Assembly: GCF_018129085.1 (NCBI RefSeq)
Contig: NZ_JAAGBB010000047.1
Location: 1-42,244, forward strand
Length of the DNA: 42,244 nucleotides
Direction of reading: 5' to 3'
From: Plastoroseomonas hellenica
GTDB lineage: Bacteria > Pseudomonadota > Alphaproteobacteria > Acetobacterales > Acetobacteraceae
Part shown: one piece after another, positions 36,362 to 42,244 of the stretch
How the letters are laid out: every line of letters begins with the position of its first letter
Numbering within the stretch: the stretch's first letter is position 1
The notes under the pieces: model-generated
Seen by the model: only the letters and a program-made list of their open reading frames with translations
Databases searched by the model: none
Told to the model about the DNA's origin: nothing
Position numbers and translations under genes: made by a program

Positions 36362-38041
36362 GTGATCCCGCCCGAACCCGTGGCGCTCCGGCGCCTGCTC
36401 TTCGCCCTGCTCGCCCTCGCCATCACGGCGGGGCTGGTCGCGCTGGCCGTGGCGGTGCTGGCCGGCGGCGGATGGAGCATCCCCGAAATTCTCATCCTCG
36501 TCGCCTTCATCGGCACCGTACCCTGGTCGGCGCTGTCGGCGGCGAACGCAATCGCAGGCTTCGTGATCCTGATGGGCGCGTGCGATCCGGCGGCCGCCGT
36601 GCTGCCCGCGCTCCGTGCCGCGAAGCCGGGCCCGCCGCGCGCGCTGACGGCGCTCGGCATTTGCATCCGGAACGAGGACATGGGCGCGGTGCTGCCGCCG
36701 CTGGCCGTGCTGCTCGATGGGCTGGAGGCGAAGGGCGTCGCCGGCCGCTTCGTCCTGCACATCCTCTCCGACACCCAGGATCCGGCGATCGCGGCGGCCG
36801 AGGAAGCCGCCATCGCCGGCTTCATCGCCGCGCGGCCGGAAGGCGGCATCCCCGCGCGCTACCGCCGCCGCATCCGCAACACCGGCTTCAAGGCCGGCAA
36901 TGTCATGGACTTCCTCGACACCCAGGCGGGCGAGGCCGCCTTCTTCCTCTGCCTCGATGCCGACAGCACCATGTCGCCGGACGCCGTTCTGCGCCTCGTC
37001 GCCTGCATGGAAGCCGATGACCGGCTGGCCATCCTCCAGCAGATGATCGTCGGACGCCCAGCCTCGGCCGCCTTCCCGCGCCTCTTCCAGTTCGGCATGC
37101 GCGCGGGCATGCGGAGCTGGGGCACCGGTCAGGCCTGGTGGCAGGGCGACGAAGGCCCCTATTGGGGCCACAACGCGATCATCCGCATCGCACCCTTCCG
37201 CGCCCATTGCCGGCTGGAGGCGCTGCCCGATGGCAGCCACATCCTCAGCCACGACCAGGTGGAGGCGACGCGGCTGCATGCCGCCGGCTGGAAGGTGCGC
37301 GTGCTGACCGCGGAGGATGGCAGCCAGGAAGGCAATCCGCCGGCCATGCCGGAATTCGTCACCCGCGACCTCCGCTGGGCGGCGGGCAACATGCAGTACT
37401 GGCAATTGCTGAAGCTGCCGAACCTGACGCCCATGGCGCGCTGGCAATTGGTGCAGGCGATCCTGCTGTTCTTCGGCGCGCCGCTCTGGGCGCTGATCCT
37501 CGTGCTGACGGCGCTCAACGCCGCATCCGGCGGCGGCGCCGGGACGCCGATGGGCCTCGCCGCGCTGCTGCTGCTCGCCGGCTGGTTCTGCTTCTATGCG
37601 CCGAAGCTGCTCGGCTACGCCGAGGTGTTTTTCAAGCCCGTCCTCGCTGCCCGCTATGGTGGTCGCTCGGCCTTCGTGAAGGGTGTCGCCGCGGAAATTC
37701 TCTTCACCACGCTCTTCGAGCCGGCGCGCATCCTGCATCAGGCCCTGTTTCTTGCCGCCCTGCCCTTCGGGCGCCGGATGGGCTGGGCGCCGCAGAACCG
37801 CGACGATCGCGGCGTCGCCTGGGCCGATGCCGTGCGCCTCTTCTGGCCACAGACCGTGCTTGGCATCCTGCTCACGCTGCTGTTCGCGGCGACCTCGACC
37901 TGCGCGCTGCTGCTGGCCCTGCCCTTCCTGGCCAGCCTGCTGCTCGTCATCCCCTTCGCCGTCGCGACCGCCGCCCCGGGCGTCTCGGCATGGCTGCGCC
38001 GGGCTGGGATCGCCGCGGTGCCGGAGGAGCTGGACCGATAG
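36362..38041 (+). CDS. OpgH/MdoH-type membrane glucosyltransferase
   Basis: The 559-aa protein is of the glucan glucosyltransferase family that builds periplasmic glucan backbones from UDP-glucose. Two N-terminal helices (RRLLFALLALAITAGLVALAVAVLA; ILILVAFIGTVPWSALSAANAIAGFVILMG) precede the GT2 domain: GICIRNEDMG (99-108), DADS (199-202), GPYWGHNAIIRI (265-276), HDQVE (297-301) and RDLRWAAGNMQ (335-345), all in OpgH order. Several C-terminal helices follow. E. coli OpgH is 847 aa, so this is a short form; no opgG is near. GTG at 36362 is preferred because the frame upstream is only repeat sequence. Confidence 0.85.
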   Translation: MIPPEPVALRRLLFALLALAITAGLVALAVAVLAGGGWSIPEILILVAFIGTVPWSALSAANAIAGFVILMGACDPAAAVLPALRAAKPGPPRALTALGICIRNEDMGAVLPPLAVLLDGLEAKGVAGRFVLHILSDTQDPAIAAAEEAAIAGFIAARPEGGIPARYRRRIRNTGFKAGNVMDFLDTQAGEAAFFLCLDADSTMSPDAVLRLVACMEADDRLAILQQMIVGRPASAAFPRLFQFGMRAGMRSWGTGQAWWQGDEGPYWGHNAIIRIAPFRAHCRLEALPDGSHILSHDQVEATRLHAAGWKVRVLTAEDGSQEGNPPAMPEFVTRDLRWAAGNMQYWQLLKLPNLTPMARWQLVQAILLFFGAPLWALILVLTALNAASGGGAGTPMGLAALLLLAGWFCFYAPKLLGYAEVFFKPVLAARYGGRSAFVKGVAAEILFTTLFEPARILHQALFLAALPFGRRMGWAPQNRDDRGVAWADAVRLFWPQTVLGILLTLLFAATSTCALLLALPFLASLLLVIPFAVATAAPGVSAWLRRAGIAAVPEELDR

Positions 38042-38063
38042 GCTGGCCTCGCGGGCTGCGCTG

Positions 38064-40319
38064 TCAGCCGATCGCCGCCGGCGGCAGTCCGGCCCGTGCC
38101 CGCTCCGCCGCCTGCGTGAAGGCGTGCTCCAGCGCGCGCGTGTAGCCCTCGGTGTCGAAGAGCGGCGTGGTCAGCCGATTGGCCGCGAGCCGCTCCCGCA
38201 GCGCGTGCAGGCGGGCGGGTTCGCGCGCGAGTGCCACGGCCAGCGCCTCGTATTCCGGGAGGGTCTCCGTCACCAGCTCGGGCAGGCCGATGGCGTGCAG
38301 CAGGCTCGCGGCGACGCGTGCGTTGAAGCTCCGTCCGACCCGCGTGAGCATCGGCAGCCCGGCCCAGAGCGCATCGCAGGCGGTGGTGGCGCCGGTATAC
38401 GGGAAGGTGTCGAGCGCGAGGTCGGCAAGCGCGGTGCGCGCCAGGTGCTCGGGATAGTCCACGCGCTCCGCGAAGACGATGCGATCGGCGGAGACGCCGC
38501 GCGCGGCGGCCTCGCGCAGCAGGTTGGCGCGCGCTTCCGCGGGCGGGTGGCTGAGCCAGAGCTGGCTGCCCGGCACCGCGCCGAGCAGCCGGCACCAGGC
38601 GGAGAACACCTCCGGCGTGATCTTGTGCACGGCGTTGAAAGCGGCGAAGACGAAGGCGCCGTCGCTGAGCCCGCATGCGGCACGCGATGGCGCGACGGCG
38701 GCGATGGCGCGGGCGCGGTCCGTCGGCATGTAGCAATACGGCAGCCGCATCACGCATTCGTCGAACTGCGCCTCGCTGCCCGGCGGGGCGACGACCGGAT
38801 CGACCACGATGTAATCATGGGCGGGCGATCCCATGCTGGCGCTCATGCCGAGGAAATTCACCTGCACCGGCGCCGGCCGCAGCGCAAAGAGGCGCGGCCG
38901 CGCCTGCGCCGTAAAGCCCGCGAGATCCACCGCGATGTCGATGCCTTCGGCCCGCAGCCGCGCGGCGAGCGCCGCATCGGTCATGGCCTCGGCATCGATG
39001 AAGCGCCCGAAGCCGGCGCGCAGCCGATCATGCAGCACGCCGGAGCGCGCAGGACCGATGGCGACGCCGATGGTCTCGAAGCGGGTGCGGTCATGCGCCT
39101 CGATCAATCCGGCGATCAGGATGCCGACCGGATGGTCGCCGAGGTCGGGCGAGACATAGGCGATGCGGATCGGGCCTGGCTGCCGCCGCGTCGCGATCGC
39201 CGGTGCTGCCGGGACGTATTGTAGCTCCTTCCTGACCCAGTCGCGCGCCGCGCGCAGCGCTGCCGCCGGATCGTCCGTGGCGGCCAGCAGCGACAGCGGC
39301 AACAAGGCGCCGCCGAGGGCGATCGCATCCGCCGCTAGTGCCTCGATGCCGTCCCAGAGCGCCAGATTCTGGTGCGCGTGCAGCAGGCCGATGGCGGCAT
39401 CCGCGTCGCCCGGATGCCGCCGGCGCACATGGGCGCAATCGGCCGCTGCCTCTACGAAGCGGCGCAGATTGAGGAAGGCATCGGCGCGGTTGAGCCGGAC
39501 CACGGTGTCGTCGGGATTCAGGGCGGCCGCGCGGTCGAGCAGCGCCAGCGCTTCCTGCCAGCGCGCCTGGGCACTGAGCGCCATGCCGGCATCGACCAGC
39601 GCCGCGACGTCATCCGGCCGCAGATGCAGCGCGCGCTGCAATGGCGGCAGCGCCTCCGCGAAGCGCTGCGCGGTGACGAGCAGGTTGCCGAGCCGGGCCG
39701 GAAACAGCGCGTCGTCAGGCCGTAGCTGCATGGCCCGCGCGAAGCTTTCCGCGGCGCCGTCGACGCGGCCGAGCTTGGCCTGTGCCGAACCCCGCAGCGC
39801 CCAGGCATCGGCGCTGCGCGGATCGGCCTGCAGCACCGCTTCGGCCACCGTGATCGCCTTCTCCGCCTCGCCGAGCGCCAGCAGCGCGCGTCCCTCGATC
39901 AGCGCGGCGTCCGGATCGGGGCCGCAGAGGGCGCGCAGGCGCGGCGCCTCGGCGAGGATCTGCCTGTGCTGCCCGAGCGCCTCGCGGCTGATCTGCGCAT
40001 TGAAGGCGGCATCGGGGAAGTCCGGCACCTGGGTGAAGACGGCGAGTGCGGCCAGGTGGTCGCCGGCGGCGGCGAGCGCCTGCCCCAGCATGTTGTGGTT
40101 GCGGGGATCGCCGGGCTCGCGCTTCGCGATCCGCGCGGCCTGGCGCGCCGCTTCGGCTGCGTCGCCGGCCAGCAGCAGTGCCTGCGTCAGCAGCTTCAGC
40201 GCCAGGAGGTTGGCCGGCTCGCGCTTCAGCGCGGCGCGCGCATGGCGGACCGCGGCCGCGGGGTCGCCGGCTTCGAGGGCCCGGGCAGCCTGAGCGAGCG
40301 GCGGTACCGGCGAGGCCAC
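38064..40319 (-). CDS. TPR protein with O-GlcNAc-transferase-like C-terminal domain
   Basis: The 751-aa protein has about eight TPR units in residues 1-350 (for example AEKAITVAEAVLQADPRSADAWALRGSAQAKLGRVDGAAESFARAMQLRPDDALF), then a SPINDLY/OGT-type GT41 domain: IRIAYVSPDLGDHPVGILIAGLIEAHDRTRFE, IDIAVDLAGFTAQARPRLFALRPAPVQVNFLGMSASMGSPAHDYIVVDPVVAPP, FNAVHKITPEVFSAWCRLL, LALDTFPYTGATTACDALWAGLPMLTRVG. It probably attaches a sugar to proteins, as related bacterial GT41 enzymes do with flagellins or adhesins. It starts with GTG, 4 nt after the trpS stop, and converges with the OpgH-like gene. Confidence 0.87.
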   Translation of the reverse strand: MASPVPPLAQAARALEAGDPAAAVRHARAALKREPANLLALKLLTQALLLAGDAAEAARQAARIAKREPGDPRNHNMLGQALAAAGDHLAALAVFTQVPDFPDAAFNAQISREALGQHRQILAEAPRLRALCGPDPDAALIEGRALLALGEAEKAITVAEAVLQADPRSADAWALRGSAQAKLGRVDGAAESFARAMQLRPDDALFPARLGNLLVTAQRFAEALPPLQRALHLRPDDVAALVDAGMALSAQARWQEALALLDRAAALNPDDTVVRLNRADAFLNLRRFVEAAADCAHVRRRHPGDADAAIGLLHAHQNLALWDGIEALAADAIALGGALLPLSLLAATDDPAAALRAARDWVRKELQYVPAAPAIATRRQPGPIRIAYVSPDLGDHPVGILIAGLIEAHDRTRFETIGVAIGPARSGVLHDRLRAGFGRFIDAEAMTDAALAARLRAEGIDIAVDLAGFTAQARPRLFALRPAPVQVNFLGMSASMGSPAHDYIVVDPVVAPPGSEAQFDECVMRLPYCYMPTDRARAIAAVAPSRAACGLSDGAFVFAAFNAVHKITPEVFSAWCRLLGAVPGSQLWLSHPPAEARANLLREAAARGVSADRIVFAERVDYPEHLARTALADLALDTFPYTGATTACDALWAGLPMLTRVGRSFNARVAASLLHAIGLPELVTETLPEYEALAVALAREPARLHALRERLAANRLTTPLFDTEGYTRALEHAFTQAAERARAGLPPAAIG

Positions 40320-40323
40320 GCCC

Positions 40324-41325
40324 TTAACGCGCCGGCAGGAAGCCGACGATCTCCTTGGCGCGGGTCACGATCGGCTCGGCAATGGCGGCCGCCTTGTGCG
40401 CCCCTTCCGCGAGCGCCGCGTCGACGGCGCCGGGATCGGCCAGCAGCCGCCGCATCTCGGCGGCGATCGGCGAGAGATGCGCGACCAGCGCCTCGCTCAG
40501 CACCTCCTTGAAGGCACCGAAGCCCTTGCCCGCATGGTCGCGCAGCACGGCGTCCGGCGCCGCACCGGTGACGGCGGCGAGGATGCCGACCAGGTTGCGC
40601 GCCTCCGGTCGCGCTTCCAGCGCCGTGACCATCTCCGGCAGCGGCTCGGCATCGGTCTTGGCGCGGCGGATCTTGAGCGCGATCGCGTCGGCGTCGTCTG
40701 TCAGGTTGATGCGCGACTGGTCGGAGGGATCCGATTTCGACATCTTCTTGGTGCCGTCGCGCAGGCTCATCACCCGTGCGGCGACGCCCTGGATCAGCGG
40801 ATCGATATGCGGGAAGAACTCCACGCCGTAATCGTGGTTGAACTTCTCGCCGATGTCGTTGGCGAGCTCGAGGTGCTGCTTCTGGTCATCGCCGACCGGC
40901 ACCTGGGTCGCGTGGTAGGCGTGGATGTCGGCCGCCATCAGGTTCGGATAGACATAGAGCCCGGCGCTCGCGGCCTCGCGGTCCTTGCCGGCCTTGTCCT
41001 TGAACTGCGTCATGCGGTTCAGCCAGCCGATGCGCGCGACGCAGTTGAAGATCCAGGCGAGCTCGGCATGGGCGCGTACATGCGACTGGCAGAACAGGAT
41101 GCAGCGCTTCGGGTCGATGCCGCAGGCGATCAGCGCCGCCGCCATCTCCCGCGTCTGGCGGGCGAGTTCCCTGGGATCCTGCCAGACGGTGATGGCATGC
41201 AGGTCGACCACGCAGAACAGGCTCTCATCACCATTCTGCATGGGCACCCAGTTGCGGATCGCGCCGAGATAGTTGCCGAGGGTCGGCACGCCGGAGGGCT
41301 GGATACCGGAGAAGACGCGGGGCAT
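40324..41325 (-). CDS. trpS: Tryptophanyl-tRNA synthetase
   Basis: The 333-aa class I synthetase charges tRNA-Trp. The N-terminal [25 protein letters not shown] holds the HIGH-like motif (TLGNY form), [33 protein letters not shown] is typical, and [14 protein letters not shown] contains KMSKS. Length is normal (325-340 aa). It is upstream of the TPR glycosyltransferase on the same strand with 4 nt between. The yggS gene lies 75 bp upstream. Confidence 0.96.
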   Translation of the reverse strand: MPRVFSGIQPSGVPTLGNYLGAIRNWVPMQNGDESLFCVVDLHAITVWQDPRELARQTREMAAALIACGIDPKRCILFCQSHVRAHAELAWIFNCVARIGWLNRMTQFKDKAGKDREAASAGLYVYPNLMAADIHAYHATQVPVGDDQKQHLELANDIGEKFNHDYGVEFFPHIDPLIQGVAARVMSLRDGTKKMSKSDPSDQSRINLTDDADAIALKIRRAKTDAEPLPEMVTALEARPEARNLVGILAAVTGAAPDAVLRDHAGKGFGAFKEVLSEALVAHLSPIAAEMRRLLADPGAVDAALAEGAHKAAAIAEPIVTRAKEIVGFLPAR

Positions 41326-41378
41326 GGCGGGTCGCCTATCTGCAAGGAAGAAGCGCGGTGATCCCGCGCGAGGGCATT

Positions 41379-41412
41379 CAGGTCAAGCGCGGTGGCAGGT
41401 CAAGCGCGGTGG
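41379..41412. repeat. 17-bp tandem duplication at the yggS stop codon
   Basis: CAGGTCAAGCGCGGTGG occurs twice in a row (41379-41395 and 41396-41412). The second copy carries the last codons and stop of yggS (minus strand CCACCGCGCTTGA), so the gene end is duplicated in the downstream gap. Confidence 0.9.
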
Positions 41413-42068
41413 CCGAAGATGGCGCTCCCCACCCGGACATGGGTGGCGCCCTCGGCGATCGCCGCCTCGAAATCGGCGCTCATGCCCATCGACAGTGTGC
41501 CGAGCCCGTGCCGCGCCGCGAGGTTCGCCAGCGCCGCGAAATGCGGGCGCGGATCGCCTTCGGCGGGCGGGATGCACATCAGCCCCTCCACCGGCAGGTC
41601 CCATTCCTCCCGGCAGGCGCGGAGGAAATCGCCGGCTGTGCCGGGGGCGATGCCGGCCTTCTGCGGCTCCTCCCCCACATTCACCTGGACCAGCAGGCCG
41701 GGGCGCCGCCCCTCCTTCAGCATGGCGTCGCGGAGCGCGATCGCCAGCCGGTCCCGGTCGAGGCTCTCGATTACGTCGGCGACGCGCACCGCGTCGCGCG
41801 CCTTGTTGGTCTGCAAGGCGCCGATGATGTGCAGCCGCAGCGCCGGGTGGGGCGCGCGGAGCGGCGGGAACTTCGCCGCCGCCTCCTGCACCCGGTTCTC
41901 CCCGAACACGGCCTGTCCCGCGGCCAGCGCCGCGGCTACTGCCTCGGCCGGATGGGTTTTCGAGACGGCGACGAGCGTCACCGCATCCGGCGGCCGGTTG
42001 GCGCGGAGGCAGGCTTCGGCGATCCTCTCGCGGATACGCGCGAGGTTCAGTTCAATGGCGTCGGACAT
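41400..42068 (-). CDS. YggS/PLPBP family pyridoxal-phosphate homeostasis protein
   Basis: The 222-aa protein is of the alanine-racemase-like fold that binds PLP and helps balance B6 vitamers and amino acids. The PLP lysine is Lys37 in TLVAVSKTHPAEAV; VFGENRVQEAAAK, LHIIGALQTNKARDAVRVADVIESLD, LVQVNVGEEPQKAGI and GLGTLSMGMSADFEAAIAEGATHVRVGSAIFG are diagnostic. Full length. Its ATG is only 3 bp from the ATG of the divergent thiE-like gene. Confidence 0.94.
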   Translation of the reverse strand: MSDAIELNLARIRERIAEACLRANRPPDAVTLVAVSKTHPAEAVAAALAAGQAVFGENRVQEAAAKFPPLRAPHPALRLHIIGALQTNKARDAVRVADVIESLDRDRLAIALRDAMLKEGRRPGLLVQVNVGEEPQKAGIAPGTAGDFLRACREEWDLPVEGLMCIPPAEGDPRPHFAALANLAARHGLGTLSMGMSADFEAAIAEGATHVRVGSAIFGHRA

Positions 42069-42071
42069 GGG

Positions 42072-42244
42072 ATGCGGACGCTAGAGGCGCTGGCCCGAAG
42101 CCTCAAGGGCAAGGGCGCGCCACGGCTCTGGCTGTTCACCGACCCGGTGCGGCTGCCGGACCCGCTGGCCGCCGCGCAGAACCTGCCGCGCGGGGCCGGG
42201 GTGGTGGCGCGCGGCATGGCCCCGGCCCCGCTCGCGGCGCTGGC
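42072..42244 (+). CDS. Thiamine phosphate synthase-like protein (5' part only)
   Basis: The frame is open to the window end and encodes MRTLEALARSLKGKGAPRLWLFTDPVRLPDPLAAAQNLPRGAGVVARGMAPAPLAAL. LWLFTDPVRLPDP and the following LPRGAGVV match the start of ThiE/TenI-like barrels, which join the pyrimidine and thiazole parts of thiamine; alphaproteobacteria often have such divergent ThiE relatives of unproven activity. Only 57 codons are present. Its start is 3 bp from the start of divergent yggS, both being B-vitamin related. Confidence 0.6.
   Translation, partial: MRTLEALARSLKGKGAPRLWLFTDPVRLPDPLAAAQNLPRGAGVVARGMAPAPLAAL

Overview
The window looks like a piece of the main chromosome of a high-GC alphaproteobacterium, most likely a member of the Acetobacteraceae close to Roseomonas. 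The evidence is the codon bias (G or C at nearly every third position), the origin-region gene order (rho, mnmE, mnmG, rsmG, parA, parB, maf, ppsR, hemE, dnaQ, coaE, aroE), the abundance of Bug/TctC-type binding proteins, and a protein with TDSDPNDG repeats. The genus is an inference.

Layout. 1-6.9 kb: a LutA-like Fe-S protein coupled to a 2OG-Fe(II) dioxygenase, a small secreted protein, rho with an unusual tandem-repeat 3' flank, an HD-domain hydrolase, a TetR regulator facing a small membrane protein, two small exported proteins and a GNAT acetyltransferase. 6.9-11.0 kb: a leftward run yyaL - ogt-like alkyltransferase - quinone oxidoreductase, then a thioredoxin-like ferredoxin. 11.0-16.5 kb: mnmE-mnmG-rsmG-parA-parB with two perfect parS sites. 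16.7-21.9 kb: leftward ppsR-maf, a candidate replication origin at 18.25-18.54 kb, rightward hemE, and leftward aroE-coaE-dnaQ. 21.9-27.8 kb: a luciferase-like monooxygenase and MFS transporter, a divergent AraC regulator, then a coupled leftward operon (TDSDPNDG lipoprotein - Ldh-type dehydrogenase - JmjC-like cupin). 28.0-36.2 kb: a tctC-tctB-tctA transporter with a MITE-like element exactly at the tctB stop codon, a catabolic-looking block (LysR / Bug protein / flavin monooxygenase), and a third Bug protein. 36.2-42.2 kb: an OpgH-like glucosyltransferase, a TPR O-GlcNAc-transferase-like protein, trpS, yggS and the start of a thiE-like gene.

How it fits together. The centre is a chromosome replication and segregation hub: ParA and ParB act on the parS sites at 11.05 and 14.30 kb, 4-7 kb from the candidate oriC between ppsR and hemE, the same position as in Caulobacter and Rickettsia. 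The flanks are housekeeping (tRNA modification, haem, CoA, shikimate, proofreading) mixed with accessory uptake and oxidation genes.

Non-coding structure is the most unusual part. There is a 161-bp MITE-like element, a dispersed ~150-bp repeat present twice in opposite orientation, several palindromic elements ending in GAGCAG/CTGCTC, and tandem duplications that copy the last codons of rho and yggS. I saw no tRNA, rRNA, CRISPR array, prophage or intact transposase. No clearly new multi-gene system stands out.
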